DNA of 64,000 bases, from NCBI RefSeq assembly GCF_010389155.1, contig NC_057769.1, positions 24,552,735-24,616,734 on the forward strand. Direction: 5' to 3'. Of the stretch, positions 32,084 to 47,100 are shown one piece after another. Both the position numbers and the translations under genes were made by a program. The notes under the pieces are model-generated. The model saw nothing but the letters and a program-made list of their open reading frames with translations, was not told where the DNA came from and did no database searches. Position 1 is the first letter of the stretch. Each line of letters begins with the position of its first letter. The stretch is from Erigeron canadensis. Taxonomy: Eukaryota > Streptophyta > Magnoliopsida > Asterales > Asteraceae.

Positions 32084-35000
32084 TTAACTGTTGGAGGATT
32101 TGTCTTTCTTCTGTCCACCACCAAGAATACGAGAAATCTGTAGACCTCTACTGAAGGCTTGGTTAAATAGCATACGTGTTTGGAACTCTGAGACGAATGG
32201 GAACCAAGCTAGAAAAGCGACCGGAGTGAATAGAAGTAAACCCATGATTATTTCATAGTATTGTGCTAGGGTTCTGATCGATGACCACATTCCAGATCGT
32301 CTCAGAACTGGCCTCAAGGCTTGTGCAATCTGATAAAGAAGACCATTTAACATTATTAATACACAAGAACAGCAAAGTTAATATCATGTTTCTTTATTTC
32401 CAACTCGAGTCCAACTTTTAGAATGGAAAAACTTCATGAGATTGTATCAAAGATAACACAGAAAACACAACATTTTATTGTTAACGTTGTCAAAAGACAA
32501 GCCAAAATAAAAAATGATGATGGTAAAATTCATGGAAATTAAGTATAAAAATTGAGATCGTAAGCTATTCCTTTCACACCGCTGACAAATTCAACCATTT
32601 CCCCAACTTGAATCTCGTTCAACCCATAAAGAATTATAAGTACATCAAAATTTTGGTGAATGAAGCAACGTTTGAAGATAACTTTTACTTACCAAAAGCA
32701 GCCCCCATCCCGTAGGCAGAAATGCTAGGATGCATATTACTATATCCTTTATAGTCATATGAGGTAATGCAATCAAAGTAATCAGAGTAGCAGCAAACGC
32801 AAGGACGATAAAACCATTTATCAAACGGAACAGAAGTTGATAGTCGGCACTAAGAGTTTTTCTCCAATATGACATGACCTGAAATTAATTAGCAAAAATA
32901 AATAAGGTACATACAAGCTAAAAGTATTCAAGATGTATTTATAAAGCATAAATAAGAGTCAATCTTTCTTATCTGAAGCATAGTTTCAGTGCCATTCTAA
33001 ATGATTATAAAACTAGAGAATACTAAGTGTAACACACCTTCATTAAAAATAGTGCCCCAATTAACACAATCCATGAAATTCCATAGACCTGCAACCAAGA
33101 AGCAAATTTCTCAACACTTGAGTTACGGACTTTTGAAGACCTTGAGGTTACACAGAGTGATAGAGAATAATCAGAACAATCAGAAACATAGAATGTACCA
33201 AAAAACTTTTGCTCTCTGTTAAGCTGAGGTGATACACAAGTCCAAACTGATAAATGAAGAACCTAAGCGCCAAAACAATCTCTGTAATGGTACCCCGTAC
33301 CCCAGAAGATATAAGATGCTCTTGTTCTTTTTCCCACCATGATTCCCAACTTTTATCAACGGAAACACCAATTCCTCCACGATTGCTTATCCACTTGCTC
33401 CAATCTGTCCAATCATCAACAATCTTTTGCCATTCGAACCCCGAGGGATTAAAAAGAAACGGGGCAAAGAGCCATGATCCCACCATAAACCACATTGAAA
33501 TTGTAATCAATATGTATGCAACTGAACCTCTATAAGACTGGCCAAAAATTTCATATACAACAAGTAAGATCAGAAGCTCAATTCCCTTGACAAAGTGGCT
33601 CCGAGAGTAAAGTCTATAATTCTCAGCAAACTTGGCATGGAACACGACAAATCCACGACCTGTAGCTCTGTACTGAGCACCTCCATGAAGCAAAGTCCGT
33701 CCATAGTAATGGGTTTTTGTTCCGAGTGAAAATGTAAAAAATACAGAAGCTAATTGTAGTTGCATCAAAACAAAATCGGTAAATGCTCTATTGAACCCTC
33801 TTTCGAGACCTATTTCCATCATCATTGGCAGTGCCATAAGAAAGCCAATTTGAACAAAAGATTGAGAGGCAAGAGCTACTTGAAGGGGTTTATCGTTCAC
33901 CACCGCCCTATTAGTAGTCAACTCTCTCTCAAGTCCACTCAGAACAAGGTAGAGACGTCCATAAAGAAAGACATATACAATAAGTACTGTGAGCTGCCAT
34001 AAAACACAAATTAATGGTCAGTCATTATTGAGTTATAAAATTCAGAAAACATGACATTTTCAAATCTTACCAGTGTATTGAAATAGAATCCCACAGTGGT
34101 GAAATAGCATGACATCATGCGAAAGAAATCAAAACGATGTCCCAGCCTATATATATCACGACTCATTGTCTGCTCCCCATTTCCGTTAGCTATCTTTGCC
34201 TCAAATAACGAGATTTGGTTAAGACCGACGTCTCTGCCTTTACCAACTTGTATGTATTCATGATGAGTTACATTTCCTCCACGTAATGTAGAATTGAAAC
34301 CTGAGACAGATGGAATATGTAAACACAAGACAGGCAAATGATAGTGAAATACATGGTAAAATATAAAAAATACTTGCCTGCAAAAATATCCTCACTCAGG
34401 TTAACGATTTTAGAAGCCTTGCTCACACCACCTCTGGTCAAGTGAAACAGTCTTTCAAAAACATCTGGATGCCCATAATGAAATCGCACTCTGAATGAAC
34501 AAGGTTACATGAACTGTGAGGTCAACCTGGGCCAGAACTATATAATTACATGAATATCTGTGATATGCCAAAATCAAAAAACTTACTTTAATGGGTTGGC
34601 CAACAATCTTTGACCAATAGTAACAAAACTTGTCTCCTGATTTGACATGAACCATGCAAGAGAGGAAACACTGCAAGCATAAATCATAGAAAAAAGGTTA
34701 TTAAGTATTAACCACAAAGTTGAGTAATACTAAAAGGCCATAGATCATAAACAGATATTAAAGGCCATGATAAACTAAATGACTATAGACTAATAGATTA
34801 TTGAACAATTTGAAGACTATCTAGTTTGGATGTTAAATGTGATCTTTTCTTTAATAAGTGTTTTAATTAGGACAACTCATTATCTTAAGTTCTAAAACTT
34901 TATAACAATCGTTACTGGAACTGGTTAATTGATTGTGGACCAATTTCTTTATTTGACCTAACTTATTATCTGTATTTTTATTTTTAAGACATCTTTAAAG

Positions 35001-35131
35001 CTACCAAAAAAACTTCTCAGTTAATAATATGACATGCCAACTATTGCTTTTTTGATTGACTGAGTCACTGAAGTATACAAACCAAATGAAACAACAGGCA
35101 ATGCAAAGAAAAAAAAAAAAACAGAAGAAGA

Positions 35132-35168
<37 letters not shown>

Positions 35169-38100
35169 ACAAAAAAAGACATAAATCACACAGCTAGTTG
35201 GTAGGGAAAGAAACAATTCCCTAATGTACCTGCCAGTGAATATATGCTCCCTAAGTCCAAGTATGGTCGGGGTCCTTACACCATGCGTAACAAGAAACTC
35301 TTGAAGTAAATTTCTCATTTTAAAGGCTTCTTCCATGTAGTTATCCTGTTGATATGACAATAAGCAGGCTAAGACGGTGTAATTTCTAGAATCCAAGGAG
35401 ATATAAAGAAATACCTGATTCATGTCTATCGTTTGCAGTCCCTCTCCACGTGTAAAAATTATAGCATGGTTCTGGTTTTCTGGCTTTCCCTCCCCCAATA
35501 TGGCAGGTCCTGGAAGTTTTATACGATATATAACCTGAAAAAACAATATAGCCAATGGTATTAGCATTCTGATTTATGAAAAGTAGTCAAGGAAAGCACA
35601 TATTTCTTATATTGATTATTCTAAAATCCTACCTCTGTCCTCTACTAAACTTGTATTCGTTATTTTGTTAAAATTCTAACTCCTCTCTTTATCTACAATT
35701 CTTAGACTGATCTTTTTGTCATAATACTATACCTGTTGACGTAGCGTTTTTTCATTCTTCTATAGCAAAAATAACCATGAATTACTATTCTATCCAAAAA
35801 GTTACTAAATTTTACTTCTTACAATAATAATAATAATATTATAAAGTGATGTTACCCAACAACATATTGTTTTACTATCATTTAGTATCATAGTGAATGT
35901 CTAAGATGAGATGTCATAATGGCTCACACTGCTTGAGAACTTATAGATCTATGTAATCTACGCCACACACAAGTATTTGTGTTGGAACCATACTCAAACA
36001 ACGAAAAAATAGAACCACACACTAACTAAGAGCAGCCTAAATTTTATTATTACTGCATAAAACCTGTGAGATCATTTATTTTATTCCATTGATCTATATA
36101 GCCATTGATCATTTATGGCTACAACTCATTTCGAAAAGTTTAAACAACTTTCGAAAATGAGAGTTCCAACGTGTTTCAGGTCAACCTTTATAACATCCCA
36201 TTAACATGAATGGATTGGGTCTTTACAGAAAGTAGGAGCTTGTACCTGATCTTGGTTTTGAACTGGGTCAGATGAGTCACCAGATTTTGGCACAGCTTTC
36301 ACAAGAACTGAATAATAAGAAACTTTGTCAACAACTTTTCTCAATTTTTCATCACTGGTTTCTTCAACCTCATCAATATAGGCGACACGAAGAGATGGAT
36401 ACCTGCTCATGAACATAAGGATGTTGAGAGAAGGTGGTATACAATAATACATACTTTCTACATTAATTATATATATATAAAAAAAAAGATATTTCCTACG
36501 TTGTCATGAGCTTTAATATGTCATGGGCACGAGCATCAGCACGTCTTTTTTGGATACCATACTGTTGGCAAGATACCACATATGAGAACTTCATATCCAC
36601 CACGGCTTGACACTGTGTCAATAATGATCTTTCATTGCTTAAATATTCTTCAGTATTAGATGATGCAGCCTTGTAGCCTTTCATCAACTCTGAAAAAGAA
36701 GTAAAATGTGTATGACATGCTAATCCAATATAGCACAAACAGCCAAGAAAAGAAAGCACAATGCTCACAGTCACACATACCATCATCTTTTGCCATGTCA
36801 AGGAAAGCTTGAAGTTCCAATGCTTGCCGATTATACATCATACCTCGTACTGACATAAGTTCCAAGTGGAGAGAAATTACAAACATAAGAGTTGTAATAA
36901 AAGTAAGCTGGTACAAAAGATAAATTAAACACATACCAGTTTTAGTTAGCGTTTGACCTCTATATGATGCCCAATGGCGAAGTTGTTCTTCCGTATCAGG
37001 AAGAGCTTTCATTTCATCTTCATTTTTACAGTTCACCCGTTGAAGGAAATTATCCCATTCGTCTGTATAACACTTATTTACTCAGTAAACAGACAGATTC
37101 AATAACAGAAGAAACAGTTAAGAAAACAAACTGGCCTGGGAAAATTTTCTGCAAATAGAATAGGATAGAAACCCCATCTTCATTCGGCTTTTCTAGGGTA
37201 TCCACGGAGAAAAGGACATCCTCATTGAAGTAAGGAGTTAGAATCCTTTGATAAAACAAGTTGTCACAAAATTATTAGGCAACCAAATAAGTATAGTTAA
37301 CTATTATTCAAAGGATATATATACAATTATCAACTTATAATCAGCCCTTATGTGGATCGCCTCATATGCTATTTTGTAGAAGAGAACCCATAAAACTACC
37401 ATAACTTTGATTATTATCTCACTCCGTCCAATATTATCACAAAGAGTACCAGTATATAAATCACAGTGGTAATAGATTTATCAAAAGTCGTGGTACCTAT
37501 ATTAACTCCCTTTCTATAAATGCTGTCGACCATACTTTAATTTTTGAAAATCACTTTTTGACCATTTAATTAATTCTCGTTCACCTGAATATTACTCGTA
37601 TATTTTCTTTTTCATGATCCTCGCGCTATCAAGGACTCACAAAAAGTAAGTGCTAAGTGGCCAAACCAAAGAGACATTGGCAATGGTATATTGTTGTAAT
37701 TGACATCAAATTCCTTATCATATCTATCAAAAACAATTAAATACTAGTAGTATATGGATGGCCTACTGTCCCCAACATGAGCCAATATTGCATAAAACTA
37801 ATGCACGGACTGCAGACTTACGAAAAAGATATCATGTTTCGAACTTTGGGTGCTTCAGGCATATCCATAAACAACGAATTTGAGAAGAAAGAGATACGCC
37901 TTCTGGCTTCTATGTTTGATGGCACATCCATAGCAGATTCCTTTTCAGTAAGCAAGAGATGTAGCCTTCTTATCTGCAGGCAACAGTAACATGCTTCACA
38001 TTTACAGCTAAAAGGTAAATATGGCCACTTCATCATAACACAATATTATCGACTGATTTTCACATACAAAGATTCTACTTCTTTTGTGAGTGGGAGTCTA

Positions 38101-41100
38101 TTTTGTTACTAATAATGGAAGATATAATAAGGTAAAAGCAGGAAGTCAAATAAACTTGATCTTACTTTCTCTTTCCATGCTTCAGTTTCTCTTGTAACAG
38201 GAAAATTAAGATTTTCAAAGAATTTCTGATATTGCTTATCTTGTGCAACTTCACTATTTCCAAAAGAACCACCAAGGGTTGATTCCATCAAACTACACGT
38301 GAAAAGAAAGAAAGAAGAGTTCATTAGAGAATGTTACTTAATTCAGAAGGTCGATAATGCGACTTCACTATACCTAGAAATCGACTCGTTCACTATTATA
38401 TCTCTTGTCACCACCTCCAACATGTTAAGTAACACAATGACAACTTCATCCTTGTCACTTTTTTCATTTTTTATCTGTAGAAAATAAAGATAACTTGGAG
38501 TCAACACTTGCTTGATTGAAAATGCATAATGAAAAAATGAAACAAATTTTATTAAAGGAGATTTTAGAGGTAGAACCACTTATCCCATGCTTTCAAAGAA
38601 AATAGTATATTTACCAGAAACTCAATAAGCTTAACGAACTGTTCAGTGAGGCTAGGCAATTCATGCATATCAAACTCGCTTAACACGTCTCCCTTCTCTA
38701 TATGGTCATCAACGATGGAAAATATCTCGTTCAGGACACTGAAAAAAATCAAACCACATTTTTGAACAAGTTAGTCGAATAAAATACATGTGTGGAATGA
38801 CTCAGATGCTGATTTACATACGTCTTCTCACGATCTCCATTAACCAGGAAATTCATAATATTTTGGCATGAAGCATAGCACTCGCGAATTGCATAGACCA
38901 TGTAACGGTCTGAATCCATCCTCTTTTGCAGTTCGGAGTCCCTTCCATTACTATCTTTTGCCATATCCAATGCTATAGGAAGCTGCAAAATGAACCACAA
39001 CGATGTCAGTACGTATGTATGCCTAAAAGGTGACAATTTTGACCAATTTACTTATGAATAGAGAAATTCATGTTTAATTTATCTCAAACAGGTCAATTAT
39101 AAAAATAGCTTGAATATACATGAACCAAGGAGGCGAAATTTGCCTAAAGATGTACTTCTAACATAAGACCTCCTAAGGAATTTTGTTTGAGAATCATATT
39201 GATATGAAATATTTAGGGATCATATGGAAGTGGAACATGCATAATTAAGAAAAGGTTTGTAGTTTTTGAAGAAAAGAGTTCTGGCTCAGCTTGGCCCATA
39301 TAGACCAATGCTAAAAATGAACTGTTTTCACTTTTGACTGGTTACCCAACCCACCCGCCTGATCCGCCCATTTCCACCTTTGATATGCCCTTAAAGATTT
39401 ACGAAAGAACATCAATTGGGATGTAATAAACCTTGCTAGCAAGTAAAAAGGGAGGCCACTGAATAAGATCCAAACCAAGATCTGCCCAGTATGGCATGAG
39501 TAAAAGGTCCATTTCCCTGATAACCATTACAAAACACATGTAAAACTCAGTACATACACTATAAAAGAAGATTTTAGAGATATATTTGTATCAAATTCTT
39601 TTCATATCACCTATTATTTATCAAATCCTCTTCCCTGAAACTTCTAATTATTTCATTCCACATTTGAGCAAACCTTGCTGCATCCTCTTTGTTAGATGTG
39701 ACCTGAAACAAATACCCAAATAGATAAATGTAAAAAAAGAAAAAAAGAAAAATGCCAAAAGGTTGTTCGGTGTGGGTTACTATGGACAAGATAATAGATT
39801 AAACCTTAGTGAATCTACGTGATAGAGTAGCCTTGAGTCCCTTTTTAGTCTTTTCACTTCTCTCTGCTGGAATTAAGCAACCCTTAAAAGCAATTGGCAA
39901 TTGCTCAAACCGGCTTCTCAACATGCCCAGAGTCCGTATCTGAAAAGAAATATATTCGAGAATGGGACTGGAGAACACAAAAATAAAAGTAAAAATAAAT
40001 TAATCAAGTGGCAGTGGACCAACCTCTCCAAGACGACGAAAAGCACCATAGAAACCACCAAATATTGTAGAAAAGATGGCATACCAAATTTGGGTGTCCA
40101 TAAAATAGACCTATGCAATATTAGAAAAAAACAATTTACTGGACAAACCAAATTCATATGCCAACGGAATAAGGTTCCTAGTGAAAATGGAAAAAAGAGC
40201 ATGCTGGGTTGGCTGGGTAGCGGATCAGCGGTTCCAGGTCAAAATGGGAAATTATTATTGTCGGTCAACAGATGTCGAGTCTGATTGATTCACAAAGACT
40301 TTTTGCCTTCTATTATTTGAATTTTACAGATAACATCATGCTAAACAAGCTTACAAAATATTATTATAATAATAATAACCTTAACTTGCTTACGTAGAAC
40401 AAATTACAAGGTTTTTGCAATGTAAATACACTTTGACCCATTCAACCCGTTTTCAATTTATCTAGCTTTATGATTTACTCTTTTGACTCATATGGACAAA
40501 GAAACAAAGTATAACCCAAATCAACCCAAATCACTCTAGTTTGAAAAATAGAATAAATCAAATAAAAATAACATACAAGAATAATAGGAGCCCAGAGTGC
40601 TATGACAACACCCATGTTGTTGCTAGCTGAAAATATAAAAGAAGGATGTGTAAATTAAAAGTTATGTCTAGATGTAATGTATCTACTTGTAATTTAGTGC
40701 ACAGGATCACAAACTGGATTACCTTGGGGGAAGAACTCATGCCATTGATAACGTCTTACTGAAACTCGCATAATTGCTTTTGTTGGACCCACTAGTGGCT
40801 TTATCTGCAATTTATGTTCCAAGCATTAGAATTTATAAGAAATAATAGTTTCATAATCTTCTTTCACTTCGAGTACAAAATAACTGACTGCTATTGAAAA
40901 GAAAATACAAATGAATGTCGCAAGCAAAATATGATTTAGCGATACACACCTCTAAGTAGTAACTGAAAGCTAACTTTGCCACTAGAAGGGCAACCCAAAA
41001 GAATGTGTACCTAGAAAAAAACAGTAAAGGTTACACAAAAAAGTATTGGATACTAATTTGACCAATATGCATATGTGTTTCTATAATAAGGAGTCATACT

Positions 41101-44100
41101 TGATTAAAGAAAGAGGATCCTCATGCATTCCCCTTCCGACATATAGTGGAAGCTGCAAATTTTAAGGAATAATTACAAACAATTTCTAAATGACACTTAA
41201 GTAATGGTAATACGCATCACTATGTGAATGCTATATATTCTTAAAAGTATAGCTCAAGTCTTGAGGCTTGTAGTGAGTCAGTGAAGAGGTGACAAAACTG
41301 GCAGGTCTGGTAACAGATCAAATTCAGAAGAATCTGGTTGGGTAGAATTAGGTTGACCTGAAAACTATCTGTCCAAATGTTTACTTTTTGTTAAACCTTC
41401 AGTGTGCATAATGTCTCCAAAAGTTATATTATCAACAATATCAAATTTTGCATTAATTGACTTGTAACTTGTTTAATGCATTAAAATACACTTACCCCTT
41501 TCGGTTAAACCAAGTTTTGTAAGACCCATTAGAAAATACATAACCCAATCACCCCGTTTATTAGGAAACAAGTCAAAATTGCCATTCCCACCTCAATTTG
41601 AAGAAAGGTGTAGAGAGTAAGAACTAATAAACACATTAAAAGTTGATAAAGGTTTCCATGTACCTGAGACCACCACATGATGAGCCTCACAATTCGGTAA
41701 TCTGATCTTTCTAGATACCGACGGACAAATGGGAAGAGGAACAATAATGAAGAAAGCATGTTTGGAGACAAATAGACAACAATTGCCAAAATGAACAAAG
41801 AAGAGGAACTTGGTCCATTGCCAAACCAGTTCTTCATGGTCTCTCCAAATCCAGACGGATTGTTCAGACTATAAGTATATGTTATTGGTAGAACTATAAC
41901 CCAGGCAGCTGCAGAAACAGTCTTCAGAACATATCGGAGCTTCACATGAAATGACATGCTGTACCTTGCTTTCCACATCATTACAAGATCAATCACAGCT
42001 GAAATGGAAGGACAATCATGAGATTAGCTATGAAATTTAGCAATATGTAAGTCTTATTCACCTTTAAGTATAGGACTTCCCAAAATAAAATTGTAAAAAA
42101 AGAGGGTTGAGTGGGCTGTTGAGGGTTCCAAAAAGATTAAAATGGGTCATTTTATATTAGAGGTTGGAACGGACCACACCGAGTTTAATATACCCGTAAA
42201 TACTTTTACCTCCATTGTTTTACAATACCTGAATAATAGATACATTAACTGCGATTGCAGTAACGATAGAATCACTAAGTAAAAGAATTCAGGAGGTTGT
42301 ATAGTAAAAGTAAAATTTCGGCAACATTCAACTCGATTGGCCCATTACCGTTTTAAACAATAAAAAAAATTAATCTGTTTTAAATTTAACATAACCTAAA
42401 TCAACCCATGCATAAGTAGATGGGTTAAAACTGCTGCATATAGTTGGTAACATAGTTGCCTTGATTATAACGTAGATCTAGATGATGAGTTAAAAGACCC
42501 AAACTGAGTATGAAGTCAACACCCACATCCCACAAGAATTTAGCCATTTACATGGTACAAAGGACGCATTTGTTCAGTAATTCACGAATTTATGTTACAT
42601 GATAGCTTTTAGTGCTTTTAGATTTTCCAATTTCAAGTAGAAGGTTAAATATCAAATTTTCAAATGTTAATACTGCTTTTGATAGGATTCTAGAATGGAA
42701 AATGATAAATCCTCCTAAAGATTAGCCTAAGAATCCTCCTAAAACTATAAGTAGGTCACATGTGGTATTCACTAATTCTCTTTTCTAATCTTGCCCCTGA
42801 TTTTTCCACATGTCATCATCTCATTGTTAGGAGGATTTAAGGCTCTTTAGTTAGAAGGATTAAGCATTTCCAGGTAGAATATACATTGTGACTTCCTTTG
42901 TCCCCACCAAATGACTAGATATTCTAATATAAACTTGAAATTATTTGTCAGTTGAATGTTGCAAAAAGAATTTGGGTTAGACGAAGTATGCCACTAGTTA
43001 CCTTGTGCAAGTTTCAAAATTGCAGCTGTTATGAAGATGCTCAACACTTTCTTGAACACTTTCCCGTCAAATATAGAACTTAGATTACCAGACCCATTCC
43101 ATGCTATAATTATCATTGCCTTTAAGTTGGTTTTTCATGACAAAAGAAAAATCTAGTCAATGAAACAAATCTGGAAAAAAAAACAGCACGCCATCAAAGA
43201 AATGAAAAGCATACCTGTAAACATAATATGAAAAAGCTCCACATCCTATCAAAACTTCTAAAGATATGCCAGTATGAATCTATCTCAACAAAATTGATCT
43301 TCCCTACCCAACGACCCTTACTAGCAGGTTTTTCCACCTGAAAGATAAATAATTAGTAAAGTGAAGCTGTGATAACTGATAATATCAAATGGAGAAAAGC
43401 ATTAAAGCCTTGTCAGATCACTTATTTCTTCTTTTTGGAGTGACCATTGAATCTATGTAGGTGAATAAAAAATTTACCGATTTTCAGAAACAACATAGCT
43501 CTTTGAACATGTCCACGCACAATTTTAATATCTTGTCTCATCTTTCCAACTAATCGTGAGAATTAATATACACTTTGAAATGCATCAAATAAGCCTTATT
43601 TTGAAATATACTAATCAAAACTACCCAAACTAATTGAGATTGGAATATACTTTTATTTTCATCCACCCAAGATACTATGATCATTGCAATAAACCATGGA
43701 ACAGACAGCTTCGTATTTGCAAGCATATAAATAAAACTTGAAGTTTGCAGGAAATATCAATAAAAAAGCCAGAATCGTAAAATGGGAAACGGGGCAACTA
43801 CAATACTTACATCGTTTTCTTTAATTACTTCAGGAACGTGAAAAAAATCGGCATCAGCGCGCATTGGCCATCCAATACGAAAACAGTCGACTGACCTACA
43901 ACATAATACCACTTGAGTAACACATTAAAGATTTAACAAATTTACCATCAAGTTAGAGGTGGCAGTATGTGCGCGTTGGGTAACGGGTTAAAATAGGTCA
44001 AGTTCTTTTATAGGTCAGAACAGGTTAAACTTTTGTAAGGGTCGGGTTTGTGTATCCCTTTTGTCCAAATTTTATGAGCTTCATTCAATAATAATCATTG

Positions 44101-47100
44101 CATTAAATACAATAATAATCTAAAAGAACAGATTAAGTAATCTTGGAGGTTGTATTCAATAAATTATACACTCCAGCATTAATTGATAAGAGGCAAAGGT
44201 GAGATTGATACCAAAAATACTCATTCAGATCATCATAATTTCTCCATTGAGAATGTTTTGTCTTCCCCCCTTTGCTTTTATGAGCTTCCTGCAAGGAATA
44301 ATTATCGGAGACTGAACTACTATTTACACAAAAAACTGTAACACCTCTTAAAGTTTTTACAACACCTTTGCAACTGTATCGTAGATAGGAGTCACAACTT
44401 TTCTCAAGAATGCCTCCTTTTCACCCCCATAGGCAGGCTTGATATTCTCACCAGTCACAGAGCTTACACTTCCAGCCAGCATACCATAAAGTTCAAATGC
44501 CATCTGGGAAGCATAAAACAATTTTACAGATGCATTGGAATACAAACGGAACAGCTTGAAAACAAGTTGCAAAAACGATCAAGTATTGATTTCTTTAGCA
44601 TGTTTCAGTGGTAGCAATATCAACCCATTTACTATTTAGTCATTAAGGGTAGATTGATGGGCACCCTTTGGTCCAATGTACCGCATTGGTACCTACATAA
44701 CCCCCATGCTAGGATAGTATCAAGGTTAACTACCCTTTCAGTTCTACCAAAGGATTTGCGTTCTGCAAGAATCAAACCTAGGTGGCCCATAAGAAATGGT
44801 GGCATGGTGGCCGACCCACCTAGTGGGTGGGTTTTTAGTCATTTGTTAATAAATAGGTAACTTTGGATCTTGTTTATCTCAACAAGACAAGTCGAAAAAC
44901 TACCCGAAAGGGAAATAGATCCAACGGGTAAAAGCAAAAACTGTATGAGAAAACAAAGTGTCAATGGGTAATCCAAACTGGCCCGGTCAGTTTTGACTTA
45001 TACTAAATTTAACTGCTTCAACCAGATCCCGTTTTGACATGTTGCTCAACCCGCCCATCTTACCACCTCTAGATTGTTTCATATCATTTCTCATTTTCCT
45101 TTTGAGTTCAGTTTTCCCAATGTGAAGGTACAAAGATATGAGCCCATAAACTGAAGACAAGTATCATGAAGTAATTACAACTAAATGATGGGCATTTATA
45201 TTCAGATTTTTCCTATATGTGTCATAAATTCAATAGCATGCACCTTTTCATCTGGTACAGGCTATTCATAAATCAAAATAATATAAACAAAATCAAAGAA
45301 ACAGATAGGGAAAACTGGAAGACCATAACAGAGTTATTATAAATACATGGTGATAAATGTAGCATAGGCATTCTGGCATAAATCTCAAGTTTGCAGCTTC
45401 CCCCCATATGAGAAGATACAGACCCATGTATAAAAGTTTTCTTTGTTGCACTTCTTTTTGAATATTGGGGAACCTATAAATGGCAAATATCGGAGTCAGA
45501 ACAATGCATATATATAATTAATTTACTCCACATAGAAATCAATTTACAGGTTGAGAGTTGAAATTATCGACATTATATATGATGAGTGGTTGTAAATATG
45601 TTAAAGGATACTAGACTCACCAAAGACTATGCTTGCGACCTAAATATTCGCACCACTTCTGATAATTTTTAAACAGTTTATTCATAACTTCATTCACTGC
45701 AGCATCATCCAACTACAAAATGAAACGAAAAAATGTACAAGAATTTTTATCACCAACAAACATGTAAATGGCATATTAAACTTATTGCATGTTACACCCT
45801 GAAGTATAATATAATACACGGTACCTTAGCTTGTTGGCCAAGCTTTGGATTTTGTCGAATATGAATATTTGCCAATAACAAAATTAAGTGCTCCCTTTGA
45901 TTTGAGACACTATCTTTCTGCAATTTATAAAGAGTCATACCAAAATTAATTACAAAGAAAAAAAAAAGCTAAGAAGGAAGAGGTTAACTTGATCAAACTA
46001 GCTGAAAGTCGGCCAAAGTCTAACTACAATGCATACAAGTATACAGCATCCTTAATTATATTATTTAAAGCTTTTGAATACTTGCTACAAAAATGGTGTT
46101 TTTGTAAACAAAATTAACACATCGGTTATTTATAAAGAAAAAAAATTGAAGTTTAAAAAAAAAAAATGTTGGTCAACCTGACCCGTAAACTTTGACCCAC
46201 ACTTAAAAATGACTCCCATCAACCTGAATCTGTTTTGACCTGCCACCCAACCCTATCATAACCATCCAACTTGCCAGCTCTATATATCACCTGAAAGCCA
46301 AACATAGCTTGCAGCCAATCCAAAATATCTTCATCATCTTTTTTCTTGTAGCCTTTGGGCCACGGCAAACCTCTGGTGTTACGAAGAGCAGAGACAGAAG
46401 CTTGTATCTATAAATGAACAAGTGAAGTATGTAACGTACATATGCGAAATGAAAAACGATCACAAAAAAATTTTAAGAACAAACCTCTGGATATCTCATA
46501 ATTGCTTGATTTTTACTGTCCGGATCAAGTGGAAGTATATTATAAGGAGCATACATTTCTGTCTTCTCAGCAACCTTTTTCTGTGTTTCAATGATCTGTG
46601 CACATGTTTACAATAAATAATCCACCAAAGTTCATATAAAGATATAAATAATCATCAGATATCTTGAAGGAAAAGCGGTATAAGCACTTACTTCTTCTGC
46701 AACATCCACAGATTCAGTGAGATTTACAGCCTTTAATACCTCAAACAGAACAGCAGCAGTTTGATAAGCTTTTGTAAGACGGGTGCTGATATTAGAAGCA
46801 CATATCACAATCAGAAAATAGAAAGGAAAAAAAAGGCAGAATAGACAAACCTAGAGGTGGCAATATCAACTTGTTAGCTTATGAATGGTTCAATTCAGAT
46901 TAAATTTACCTCTAGCAGGTCTCATACTCACATGGGCAAATTTGAGAATATAGCTAACTAGAAACACGTTGGGATCCCCGAAGTAAATGACAAATGCATA
47001 AACCTCCTAAATTACCTTATACAAAAATTGAACAAATGATAAAACTTTATTACTTTGGACAGAGAGTGTTTCGGGTCAACCCAGCATGACATGGCCTGTT

